From Opacimonas immobilis (lineage in GTDB: Bacteria; Pseudomonadota; Gammaproteobacteria; Enterobacterales; Alteromonadaceae): a DNA stretch of 64,000 nucleotides. How positions within the stretch are numbered: the stretch's first letter is position 1; each line of letters begins with the position of its first letter. Under the pieces are notes generated by a model, which was not told the DNA's origin, did no database searches, and was given only the letters and a program-made list of their open reading frames with translations. The position numbers were made by a program, and so were the translations under genes. Shown here in pieces: positions 8,228-16,413 of this stretch. The stretch is taken from positions 1,178,001 through 1,242,000 of the forward strand of contig NZ_CP182485.1 of assembly GCF_048282545.1 (NCBI RefSeq), given 5' to 3'.

Positions 8228-9373
8228 TTATAATACGCTTTTCAGTAAATCCGCTTTATCGGTCTTTTCCCAAGGATACGCTTCATTACCAAAGTGTCCG
8301 TAAGCCGCAGTTGGCAAGTAGATAGGACGTTCTAAATCAAGCATTTCAATCAGACCATACGGACGCAAATCAAAATGTTCACGCACCAACTGTGTGATAA
8401 CGTCATCAGCTACCTTACCGGTCCCAAATGTATCGACGCTAATTGACGTTGGTTCCACCACGCCGATGGCGTAAGAAACTTGGATTTCACATTTATCAGC
8501 AAGACCGGCTGCAACAATGTTCTTAGCCACGTATCGTCCAGCATAAGCCGCACTGCGGTCGACTTTGGAAGGATCTTTCCCAGAGAACGCACCACCACCG
8601 TGACGCGCCATACCCCCGTAGGTATCGACGATAATTTTGCGTCCAGTCAAACCGCAATCGCCCATTGGGCCACCGATCACAAAACGGCCAGTAGGATTAA
8701 TATGAAACAGAGTATCAGGTTTAATCCATTCAGCAGGTAGAATCGGCTTGATGATTTCTTCCATTACGGCTTCGCGTAAGTCAGCTGTAGTGATTGAATC
8801 ACAATGTTGAGTCGATAAAACCACAGCATTAATGCCAACAGGTTTACCGTCTTCATAGGCCAAAGTGACTTGTGATTTGGCATCAGGGCGTAACCATGGT
8901 AGCTGTCCAGACTTGCGAACCTCAGCTTGGCGTTTAACCAATTTGTGTGAATACATGATCGCAGCTGGCATCAATTCAGGCGTTTCATTACAAGCAAAAC
9001 CGAACATAAGCCCTTGGTCGCCTGCACCTTGTTCTGCTCGCTCACCACGGTCGACACCTTGGTTAATATCGGATGACTGTTTACCAATTGCGTTTAACAC
9101 CGCACATGAGTCTGCATCAAAGCCCATTTCAGAGTTGACGTAGCCGATGTCGCGGACGGTATCTCGAGCGATTTTTTCAATATCGACCCAAGCGTGAGTA
9201 TTAATTTCACCTCCGACTAAGACCATCCCGGTTTTGACAAATGTCTCGCAGGCAACACGTGCAGTAGGATCTTCTGCAAGGATCGCATCTAATACCGCAT
9301 CAGAGATTTGATCGGCAATCTTATCCGGATGGCCTTCTGAAACAGATTCTGACGTAAATAAATGTTGTGCCAT
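8228..9373 (-). CDS. metK: S-adenosylmethionine synthetase
   Basis: Makes SAM from methionine and ATP. The 381-residue product is standard length. Signatures include SEGHPDKIADQISDAVLDA at the N-terminus, the GAGDQGLMFG ATP-binding hexapeptide region, and GGGAFSGKDPSKVDRS, the phosphate-binding loop. C-terminal YGHFGNEAYPWEKTD is also conserved. The gene is divergent from tkt across a 299-base spacer that contains two tandem MetJ-like boxes (9453-9468), so repression by MetJ with SAM is likely, as in enteric bacteria. Confidence 0.98.
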   Translation of the reverse strand: MAQHLFTSESVSEGHPDKIADQISDAVLDAILAEDPTARVACETFVKTGMVLVGGEINTHAWVDIEKIARDTVRDIGYVNSEMGFDADSCAVLNAIGKQSSDINQGVDRGERAEQGAGDQGLMFGFACNETPELMPAAIMYSHKLVKRQAEVRKSGQLPWLRPDAKSQVTLAYEDGKPVGINAVVLSTQHCDSITTADLREAVMEEIIKPILPAEWIKPDTLFHINPTGRFVIGGPMGDCGLTGRKIIVDTYGGMARHGGGAFSGKDPSKVDRSAAYAGRYVAKNIVAAGLADKCEIQVSYAIGVVEPTSISVDTFGTGKVADDVITQLVREHFDLRPYGLIEMLDLERPIYLPTAAYGHFGNEAYPWEKTDKADLLKSVL

Positions 9374-9452
9374 GATTTGGACTACACCTTAATAAAGTTA
9401 AAATTTTATAGTTATGCTTATAAACCAATCTAGTTTAACAGTTTTTCCATCT

Positions 9453-9468
9453 AGACGTCTATATGTCT
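9453..9468 (-). promoter_or_regulatory. Tandem MetJ-like operator upstream of metK
   Basis: AGACGTCT at 9453-9460 is a perfect copy of the eight-base MetJ box, followed without gap by ATATGTCT (9461-9468), which matches five of eight positions. MetJ binds such boxes in tandem. The site is 80 to 95 bases upstream of the metK start, a suitable distance for repression. MetJ itself is not in the window. Confidence 0.72.
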
Positions 9469-9570
9469 ATTTGTATTACTTTTATACGCGTCATCCTTCT
9501 CTTCAGTTCATACTCTTTAATATATTGGTCTGAAAAGTAAGCTTTTTTCCTCTGACCACTCGAATAGACG

Positions 9571-9584
9571 TTGCACTTGTGCAA
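9571..9584. repeat. Short palindrome upstream of tkt
   Basis: TTGCACTTGTGCAA is an inverted repeat with six-base arms and a two-base centre, 88 bases upstream of tkt and just before a possible small ORF. Size and symmetry suit a dimeric regulator, but I cannot name one. Confidence 0.4.
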
Positions 9585-9597
9585 AGGGTAAGGGAAA

Positions 9598-9666
9598 ATG
9601 CATGCAATTTTTGAAAGATTAAGTTCAACTTTAGTCAATCGACCAGATGCAACACCTCAGGAGTGA
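9598..9666 (+). CDS. Possible 22-residue small ORF or leader before tkt
   Basis: An ATG at 9598 preceded by AAGGGTAAGGGA opens a 22-codon frame that begins MHAIFERLSS and stops at the TGA at 9664-9666, seven bases before tkt. The stop overlaps the tkt Shine-Dalgarno (CAGGAG), which would allow coupling. There is no run of identical amino-acid codons to suggest classic attenuation and no recognisable homologue. It may be spurious. Confidence 0.25.
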   Translation: MHAIFERLSSTLVNRPDATPQE

Positions 9667-9672
9667 TATTTA

Positions 9673-11664
9673 ATGTCTTCACCGCAACAACTCGCCAATG
9701 CAATCCGTGCTTTGAGTATGGACGCCGTTCAACAAGCCAACTCAGGTCACCCCGGTGCTCCGATGGGTATGGCGGATATTGCACAAGTCTTATGGTGTGA
9801 TTTTTTATCCCATAATCCTGCAGACCCAGCTTGGACGAATCGCGATCGCTTTATCTTATCCAATGGCCACGGTTCGATGTTGCTCTATTCCTTATTGCAT
9901 TTGTCTGGATATGCTTTGCCGATTGAAGAATTAAAAAACTTCCGTCAATTGCACTCTAAAACCCCAGGGCACCCAGAATATGGCTACGCTCCAGGTGTCG
10001 AAACAACCACTGGGCCACTAGGACAAGGAATTACCAATGCGGTAGGCATGGCGATTGCTGAGAAAACCCTAGCGGCGCAATTTAACCGTCCAGAATATAG
10101 TATTGTTGACCATTACACTTATGCGTTTTTAGGTGATGGCTGTTTGATGGAAGGAATTTCTCACGAAGCTTGCTCACTAGCAGGTACCCTAGGTCTTGGT
10201 AAGCTTATCGCGTTTTGGGATGACAACGGTATCTCAATCGATGGTGAGGTGGAAGGCTGGTTCTCCGATGACACCGTTAAGCGTTTTGAATCTTATGGTT
10301 GGCAAGTCATTGCGGATGTTGATGGTCATGATCCGGCACAAGTTGCAAGTGCAATCAGAACGGCACAAGCTGAAAGCCAAAAACCAACTCTTATCTGTTG
10401 CAAAACCATCATTGGTTTTGGTGCACCAAACAAAGAAGGTACTGAATCTTGTCATGGCGCGCCGCTCGGTGCAGAAGAAATCGCAGCCGCGCGTGCTAAG
10501 CTAGGATGGGAGCATGATGCGTTTGTCGTACCTGATGAGATTTATGCTGGCTGGGATGGCAAAGTTAAAGGCGCCAAAGCGCAACAAGCATGGGAAGAGC
10601 TCTTTGCTGCCTATGCTGAAACCTATCCTGCACTAGCCGTTGAATACAATAGACGAATGAATAATGTCTTGCCGGATAACTGGGCTAAAGCGTCACAGCA
10701 ATACATTGAAGAATTACAAGCAAACCCAGCTAATGTAGCAACCCGAAAAGCATCACAAAATGCCCTAAATGCCTATGGTCCGTTATTGCCTGAATTGTTA
10801 GGTGGTTCAGCCGATCTAGCCGGATCAAATTTGACTTTATGGTCTGGCTCTAAGGGTCTTACGGCCGATGATGCATCGGGTAACTACGTCTACTACGGTG
10901 TACGTGAATTTGGTATGTCAGCGATGATGAACGGCATTGCTTTGCACGGCGGTTTTAAAGCGTATGGCGCGACCTTCTTGATGTTTATGGAATACGCTCG
11001 TAACGCGGTTCGCATGGCGGCATTAATGAAACAACCGGTGATCTTTGTTTACACACATGACTCAATTGGTCTTGGTGAAGATGGACCAACACACCAACCG
11101 GTCGAGCAGCTTGTGGCATTGCGTTCTACTCCGAATCTAGACAACTGGCGTCCATGTGACCAAGTCGAAAGTGCCGTCGCTTGGCAGGCCGCAATTGAAA
11201 GAACAGATGGCCCAACAACACTGATCTTTACTCGTCAAGGTTGTGCACAGCAGCCGCGTTCTGCAGAGCAAGTCAAAGCGATTCGTCGCGGGGGGTATGT
11301 CTTGAAAGATTGCTCTGGTACACCTGAGATCATTTTGATCGCAACGGGTTCTGAAGTGGAACTCGCTACAGATGCCGCGGCACAATTAACTGAACAAGGC
11401 AAAGCTGTGCGGGTTGTTTCAATGCCATCAACTGATGTATTCGATGCTCAATCAGCTGAATATAAAGAATCGGTATTACCTGCAGCAGTAACCAAACGTG
11501 TTGCTGTTGAAGCTTTAGCCAAAGATAGCTGGTACAAATACGTTGGTCTGAACGGTGCAATCATCGGGATGGACACATTTGGCGAATCAGCCCCGGCAGG
11601 CGAATTATTCAAACACTTTGGCATTACAGTGGATGCAGTTGTAGCCGCCGCCAATAATTTGTAA
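9673..11664 (+). CDS. tkt: Transketolase
   Basis: Thiamine diphosphate enzyme of the non-oxidative pentose phosphate pathway. The 663-residue protein is full length. It has the substrate-site His in NSGHPGAPMGMADIAQVLW-like N-terminal sequence, the ThDP/metal motif GDGCLMEGISHEA followed by FWDDNGISIDG, the pyrimidine-domain segment YGVREFGMSAMMNG, and THDSIGLGEDGPTHQPVEQL, typical of bacterial TktA. Only five bases separate it from epd, so tkt, epd and pgk are likely co-transcribed. The gap upstream is shared with metK. Confidence 0.98.
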   Translation: MSSPQQLANAIRALSMDAVQQANSGHPGAPMGMADIAQVLWCDFLSHNPADPAWTNRDRFILSNGHGSMLLYSLLHLSGYALPIEELKNFRQLHSKTPGHPEYGYAPGVETTTGPLGQGITNAVGMAIAEKTLAAQFNRPEYSIVDHYTYAFLGDGCLMEGISHEACSLAGTLGLGKLIAFWDDNGISIDGEVEGWFSDDTVKRFESYGWQVIADVDGHDPAQVASAIRTAQAESQKPTLICCKTIIGFGAPNKEGTESCHGAPLGAEEIAAARAKLGWEHDAFVVPDEIYAGWDGKVKGAKAQQAWEELFAAYAETYPALAVEYNRRMNNVLPDNWAKASQQYIEELQANPANVATRKASQNALNAYGPLLPELLGGSADLAGSNLTLWSGSKGLTADDASGNYVYYGVREFGMSAMMNGIALHGGFKAYGATFLMFMEYARNAVRMAALMKQPVIFVYTHDSIGLGEDGPTHQPVEQLVALRSTPNLDNWRPCDQVESAVAWQAAIERTDGPTTLIFTRQGCAQQPRSAEQVKAIRRGGYVLKDCSGTPEIILIATGSEVELATDAAAQLTEQGKAVRVVSMPSTDVFDAQSAEYKESVLPAAVTKRVAVEALAKDSWYKYVGLNGAIIGMDTFGESAPAGELFKHFGITVDAVVAAANNL

Positions 11665-11669
11665 TTCTA

Positions 11670-12695
11670 ATGCTTAAAGTCGCAATAAATGGGTTTGGCC
11701 GGATCGGGCGCAATATATTACGCGCCCTATACGAATCTGGCCGTCACCAAGCCATCAAGGTTGTTGCGATAAACGATGTTGCTGCGCCTGAGGGCATGGC
11801 GCATCTGTTACAATACGATACTGCGCACGGTCGTTTTGGGCTTCCTGTGCGCCTTGATACGACTCATTCCCCTGTATTATACGTAGGTACTGATGCAATA
11901 GCATTACTGCAAGAATCCCAAATATCTGCTTGTCCTTGGGGCGAGCTCGGTGTGGATGTTGTGTTAGAATGCACTGGTCTTTACGGTGAAGCTAGACACG
12001 CCAAGATGCACATACATCAAGGCGCTAAACGTGTATTGCTGTCAGAACCGGGATCACCCGACGTAGACAACACTATTATTTACGGCATTAACCACGATAC
12101 TTTGTGTGTGGATGATGTGGTCGTATCGAATGGCTCTTGTACGACCAACTGTATTGTCCCCATTATCCAAGCATTGGATGAGGCGTTCGGTGTAGAAAGT
12201 GGTACCGTAACGACTATTCACTCATCAATGCATGACCAACAAGTCATTGATGCCTATCATCCTGATTTGCGCCGTACCAGAGCCGCGAGTCAATCCATCA
12301 TTCCAGTTGATACGCGTCTCGCACAGGGGATTGAACGGATATTACCGAAGTTTGCGGGCAAATTTGAAGCGATTGCTGTGCGGGTTCCGACGATCAATGT
12401 CACCGCAATGGACCTGTCCGTTACGGTGGCTCAAGATGTAACGATTGCGCAGGTAAATCAAGTTTTTCAACAGGCCAAAATTGGCAAATTAGCCGGCATT
12501 CTCGACTATACAGAAGCCCCGCTTGTGTCGGTTGACTTTAATCATGACCCACACTCTTGTATCGTCGATGGCACACAAACTCGTGTCAGTCACGGCAAAC
12601 TGATCAAAACCTTAGTCTGGTGTGACAACGAATGGGGGTTTGCTAACCGTATGTTGGATACGGCATTTTCTCTTTATCAATTTACCCAAAAGTGA
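11670..12695 (+). CDS. epd: D-erythrose-4-phosphate dehydrogenase
   Basis: GAPDH-family enzyme oxidising erythrose 4-phosphate to 4-phosphoerythronate for pyridoxal phosphate synthesis. It has a Rossmann start VAINGFGRIGR, catalytic Cys157 in NGSCTTNC and His184 in TTIHSSMHDQQVIDAYH. The motifs SSMHDQQVIDAYHPDLRR and DFNHDPHSCIVDGTQTRV are characteristic of Epd rather than glycolytic GapA. Position between tkt and pgk matches enteric bacteria and relatives. Since tkt produces erythrose 4-phosphate, the arrangement makes metabolic sense. A low residual GAPDH activity is possible for this family. Confidence 0.93.
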   Translation: MLKVAINGFGRIGRNILRALYESGRHQAIKVVAINDVAAPEGMAHLLQYDTAHGRFGLPVRLDTTHSPVLYVGTDAIALLQESQISACPWGELGVDVVLECTGLYGEARHAKMHIHQGAKRVLLSEPGSPDVDNTIIYGINHDTLCVDDVVVSNGSCTTNCIVPIIQALDEAFGVESGTVTTIHSSMHDQQVIDAYHPDLRRTRAASQSIIPVDTRLAQGIERILPKFAGKFEAIAVRVPTINVTAMDLSVTVAQDVTIAQVNQVFQQAKIGKLAGILDYTEAPLVSVDFNHDPHSCIVDGTQTRVSHGKLIKTLVWCDNEWGFANRMLDTAFSLYQFTQK

Positions 12696-12705
12696 AGGAA
12701 GTAAC

Positions 12706-13869
12706 ATGACTATCAAAGCGATGTCAGAATTGGATTTACAAGGCAAACGCGTCTTAATTCGTCAAGATCTTAACGTGCCCGTAAAAGACGGCGTAATTAC
12801 CTCAGACGCGCGTTTACGCGCATCTCTACCTACGTTGAAACAAGCTTTAGAGGCCGGCGCAGCAGTATTAGTCATGTCCCATTTGGGACGACCCACTGAG
12901 GGAGAGTTTGCCAGCGAGTTTTCAATGCAACCTGTAGCGGATTATTTAACTGAAGCTTTAGGTCAATCAGTGAGTTTGCTAGCGGACTTAGATGCAGCAA
13001 GTGTTGCACCAGGTCAAGTCGCATTACTCGAAAATGTGCGCTTTAACCAAGGCGAAAAGAAAGACTCTGATGAGTTAGCTAAGCGTTATGCTGCGTTATG
13101 TGACGTATTTGTAATGGATGCATTCGGTACTGCACACCGCGCTCAAGCATCGACTCACGGCGTGGCCAAATTTGCTCCAGAAGTCTGTGCCGGACCACTG
13201 TTAAAAGCTGAACTGGATGCACTGGGTAAAGCATTAGATAACCCTGCGCGTCCATTGGTTGCCATTGTAGGTGGCTCGAAAGTATCCACTAAGTTAACGG
13301 TACTCGACAGTCTTGCAGGCAAAGTTGATCAACTTATTGTCGGTGGCGGTATTGCTAATACCTTTATTGCTGCAGAGGGAAACAATGTGGGGAAATCATT
13401 GTATGAAGCTGATCTCGTTGCCGAAGCACAACGCCTACAAGCCCAAGCAAATGCGGCGGGTGGCAAAATCCCAGTACCATCAGATGTGGTGACTGGACAA
13501 GCGTTTAGCGCCGATACGTTAGCTGAAACCAAGTCGGTATCAGAGGTCGCTGATTCGGATATGATCTTTGATATTGGTCCTGATACGGCTAATGAGTTAT
13601 GTGAAATTTTGAAAAATGCCGGTACGATAGTTTGGAATGGTCCGGTTGGTGTTTTTGAACTTGCCCCTTTTGCTTCGGGTACCAAAGCGATAGCCGAAGC
13701 GATTGCAGAAAGTGATGCATTTAGTATCGCTGGTGGTGGTGATACCCTGGCTGCAGTAGATATGTTTGGCATTGCTGAAAAAGTGTCCTATATTTCTACT
13801 GGAGGCGGTGCGTTTTTAGAATTTCTAGAAGGTAAAACACTCCCGGCAGTAGCCATCTTAGACCGATAA
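12706..13869 (+). CDS. pgk: Phosphoglycerate kinase
   Basis: Glycolytic and gluconeogenic kinase interconverting 1,3-bisphosphoglycerate and 3-phosphoglycerate. The start at 12706 is chosen because it follows GAAGGAAG and gives the conserved N-terminus MTIKAMSELDLQGKRVLIR; an upstream in-frame extension lies inside epd. The 387-residue product has RQDLNVPVKDG, the SHLGRPTEG substrate loop, VGGSKVSTKLTVLDSL and the C-terminal nucleotide loop SIAGGGDTLAAV. It lies 10 bases after epd. Confidence 0.98.
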   Translation: MTIKAMSELDLQGKRVLIRQDLNVPVKDGVITSDARLRASLPTLKQALEAGAAVLVMSHLGRPTEGEFASEFSMQPVADYLTEALGQSVSLLADLDAASVAPGQVALLENVRFNQGEKKDSDELAKRYAALCDVFVMDAFGTAHRAQASTHGVAKFAPEVCAGPLLKAELDALGKALDNPARPLVAIVGGSKVSTKLTVLDSLAGKVDQLIVGGGIANTFIAAEGNNVGKSLYEADLVAEAQRLQAQANAAGGKIPVPSDVVTGQAFSADTLAETKSVSEVADSDMIFDIGPDTANELCEILKNAGTIVWNGPVGVFELAPFASGTKAIAEAIAESDAFSIAGGGDTLAAVDMFGIAEKVSYISTGGGAFLEFLEGKTLPAVAILDR

Positions 13870-13887
13870 GAATTGCTTTAAACAAAC

Positions 13888-13970
13888 CGCTTCCACTTAT
13901 CACAAAAATAATAATAAAAAACAGTGAAATGGAAGCGAATCTGTAACCCTACACCTCTTCACAAAAGAGG
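13888..13970. repeat. Inverted repeats in the pgk-fba spacer
   Basis: CGCTTCCA (13888-13895) pairs perfectly with TGGAAGCG (13930-13937), with a further CAC/GTG pair inside and an AT-rich loop. Downstream, CCTCTT (13954-13959) pairs with AAGAGG (13965-13970) around a five-base loop. Neither has a T-run that would make a clear terminator. They may be an operator and a leader hairpin in the fba transcript. Confidence 0.4.
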
Positions 13971-13991
13971 CCTACATCGGAGGTAGACGTT

Positions 13992-14888
13992 ATGTCTTCA
14001 GTCCAATCTACTATGCTAGAGAAAGTACGCTCTGGCCGTGGTTTTATTGCAGCCCTTGATCAAAGTGGCGGCTCAACCCCTAAAGCTCTTGCTCTGTATG
14101 GTGTCGAAGCAGATGCCTACAGCAATGACGATGAAATGTTCACAAGAGTGCATGAAATGCGCACTCGTATTATCACCGATGCGTCTTTCAACGGTGAAAG
14201 AGTACTTGGGGCGATTTTATTTGAAAACACCCTAGACCGTGAAATCAGTGCCAAATCTTCTGCTAATTATCTCTGGGAAGAAAAAGGCGTTGTGCCTTTT
14301 TTGAAGGTTGATAAAGGTCTTGAAGAGGAAGCCAATGGCGTGCAATTAATGAAGCCAATGCCTGAATTGGACGCGTTACTTGCCAAAGCCAATGCGCAAA
14401 ATGTCTTTGGCACCAAGATGCGCTCTGTGATCAAGTCAGCAAACGCTGATGGTATCAACGCAGTTGTTGCTCAACAGTTTAGTGTTGGCAAACAGATCAT
14501 AGCTGCTGGTTTAGTCCCGATCATTGAACCTGAAGTGGACATCAATAGTGCGACCAAATCTGAATGTGAAGCGTTATTACAAGACGCGTTGATTGCGCAA
14601 CTGGATAACTTAAACTCGGACCAACTTGTGATGTTGAAGCTCACCTTGCCTGAGACAGATGGTTTCTACCAAGCATGTGTTGACCATCCAAATGTGGTAA
14701 AGGTTGTCGCATTGTCTGGCGGGTATTCACGTGATGAAGCCAATGCGCGCTTGTCTCGTAACCCAGGCATGATCGCGAGTTTCTCTCGTGCGTTGACACA
14801 AGGCTTGAGTGCGCAACAAAGTGATGCCGAGTTCAACCAAACGTTAGACGCCGCAATTGCAGCGATCTATCAAGCATCGATTGCTTAA
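13992..14888 (+). CDS. Class I fructose-bisphosphate aldolase
   Basis: Cleaves fructose 1,6-bisphosphate by a Schiff-base mechanism. The 298-residue sequence is of the compact bacterial class I type (similar to staphylococcal Fda), not the zinc-dependent class II FbaA that usually follows pgk in this lineage. Signatures are FIAALDQSGGSTPKAL, FLKVDKGLEEE, VPIIEPEVDI and MLKLTLPE, where Lys216 is the probable Schiff-base lysine. A strong Shine-Dalgarno (GGAGG) precedes the ATG. Its stop TAA overlaps the stop of the convergent ppx gene. The spacer after pgk is 122 bases and carries inverted repeats, so it may have its own promoter. Confidence 0.94.
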   Translation: MSSVQSTMLEKVRSGRGFIAALDQSGGSTPKALALYGVEADAYSNDDEMFTRVHEMRTRIITDASFNGERVLGAILFENTLDREISAKSSANYLWEEKGVVPFLKVDKGLEEEANGVQLMKPMPELDALLAKANAQNVFGTKMRSVIKSANADGINAVVAQQFSVGKQIIAAGLVPIIEPEVDINSATKSECEALLQDALIAQLDNLNSDQLVMLKLTLPETDGFYQACVDHPNVVKVVALSGGYSRDEANARLSRNPGMIASFSRALTQGLSAQQSDAEFNQTLDAAIAAIYQASIA

Positions 14889-16411
14889 GATAGTTTTAAG
14901 TCTATGTTGATAAGGCGCAGCCAATGCGCCTCTCTATCAAGATCTGCACTGAATACAGGTTTATTTTTGAGCCAGCTTTTGGCAAACTTTAATTCGATGC
15001 GATTGCCCTCACACTTAATCTTATAGTTAGGCAATATACCGTCTTGTCTTTTTTGGTTTAATAACACACTCAGTCGCAAAAGTGTCAGCATTCGAATGAC
15101 TTCATCAGAACTGTATTGCTCAAACGCGGGAAACAGCTCCAACTTAATTTTTTTGCGACAAGCCTTGACTAAAAGAGCGAGTAAGCCTTGCTCCTCTAGA
15201 TTGAATCCGGGTAAATCAGAATGTTCAATAATGTACGCCGAATGACGATGATAGCCTCTTGAATTGATTGCAATGCCTGTCTCGTGTAATAAACACGCAA
15301 ATCCGAGCATGTTTTTGAGCGCTTCACGGCGGCACAACCAATCGTGAGGTACTTGGCTTAACATATAATGGGTACTTTGCATGACCCGTTTGGCTTGTGC
15401 AACATCAACGGCATAGCGTTCGGTCAAAGCTTGTATAGTGCGTTCTCGAGTTTGTGACTGCCACAAATCAGATTGCATTTCATACATGACGCCTTCGCGT
15501 AACGCTGAACTTGCGAAACGCATCGACGTAATCGAAAAACTCTTAAATATCCCGATGAGAATAGCCAAACCAGCCGCATAGACAGATGCACGATCAGCGT
15601 TTGCATCACCCAAACTCAGCTGCTCATAATGGCCAGCTTGAATTGCCTCATCGCGCAGACGTTTCAGATCGATTAACGTAATTTTGGCAAATTCAGACTC
15701 TTGTTGAGAGGTGATTTGCAGCAAAATGTTTTTGATGGTACCCGAGGTGCCTATACAGGTGTCCCAACCTATGTAGGAATAATGGTTTACAATCAGACTC
15801 AGGGTTTGTCTCGCCGCAGTAATCGCTTGCTTAAATCGGGTTTTATTGATTTTCCCATCAGGAAAAAAACGTTTGTTAAAGGACACACAGCCCATTTGCG
15901 TACTACGACATACTAAAGGTTGAAAACCATTACCAATGATGAATTCTGTTGACCCTCCACCGATGTCGATGACAAAACGTCTGCCCTCATCGTGTTCAGT
16001 ATGCGCCACACCTGAATAAATTAAGCGAGCTTCTTCAATGCCAGAAATCACTTCTATAGGGTAAGGTAATATACGCTTGGCTCGCGAGATAAACTCGTGT
16101 GTGTTACGCGCTTTGCGCAAGGTATACGTGGCCACAATACGCACTTGTTCAGGCTTGAACCCTTGCAGACTTTCGCGCATGACTTTAAGGCCATCTAGGC
16201 CTCGTTCAATCGCTTCTTGAGACAAAAAGCCCTCATCATCTAACCCATCAGCCAGATGGACGCGTTGTTTGATGCGATGCACAATTTGCAAAGAGCCTGA
16301 CACGATGCGTGTGATAACAAGATGAAAGCTGTTCGAGCCCAAATCTAAGGCAGCAATGTGTGGATACTGCGCTTCGTTGAGCTCTTGGACAATGTCTTCA
16401 GGTAACGCCAA
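14885..16411 (-). CDS. ppx: Exopolyphosphatase (Ppx/GppA family)
   Basis: Degrades polyphosphate from its ends, or hydrolyses pppGpp, in the cytoplasm. The 508-residue protein has the two ASKHA phosphate-binding motifs, IAALDLGSNSFHLVI at the N-terminus and FVIDIGGGSTEFIIG near residue 150, plus a C-terminal HD-like domain, giving the long Ppx form. The gene follows ppk with two bases between them, so synthesis and breakdown of polyphosphate are encoded together. Ppx and GppA are hard to tell apart by sequence; the ppk partner favours Ppx. Its stop codon overlaps that of fba. Confidence 0.92.
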   Translation of the reverse strand: MALPEDIVQELNEAQYPHIAALDLGSNSFHLVITRIVSGSLQIVHRIKQRVHLADGLDDEGFLSQEAIERGLDGLKVMRESLQGFKPEQVRIVATYTLRKARNTHEFISRAKRILPYPIEVISGIEEARLIYSGVAHTEHDEGRRFVIDIGGGSTEFIIGNGFQPLVCRSTQMGCVSFNKRFFPDGKINKTRFKQAITAARQTLSLIVNHYSYIGWDTCIGTSGTIKNILLQITSQQESEFAKITLIDLKRLRDEAIQAGHYEQLSLGDANADRASVYAAGLAILIGIFKSFSITSMRFASSALREGVMYEMQSDLWQSQTRERTIQALTERYAVDVAQAKRVMQSTHYMLSQVPHDWLCRREALKNMLGFACLLHETGIAINSRGYHRHSAYIIEHSDLPGFNLEEQGLLALLVKACRKKIKLELFPAFEQYSSDEVIRMLTLLRLSVLLNQKRQDGILPNYKIKCEGNRIELKFAKSWLKNKPVFSADLDREAHWLRLINIDLKLS

Positions 16412-16413
16412 GG

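Noticed and set aside
9374..9452. SAM riboswitch in the metK leader
   Set aside because: The minus-strand leader is AT-rich and lacks the stems of known SAM riboswitches; the MetJ boxes explain control better.
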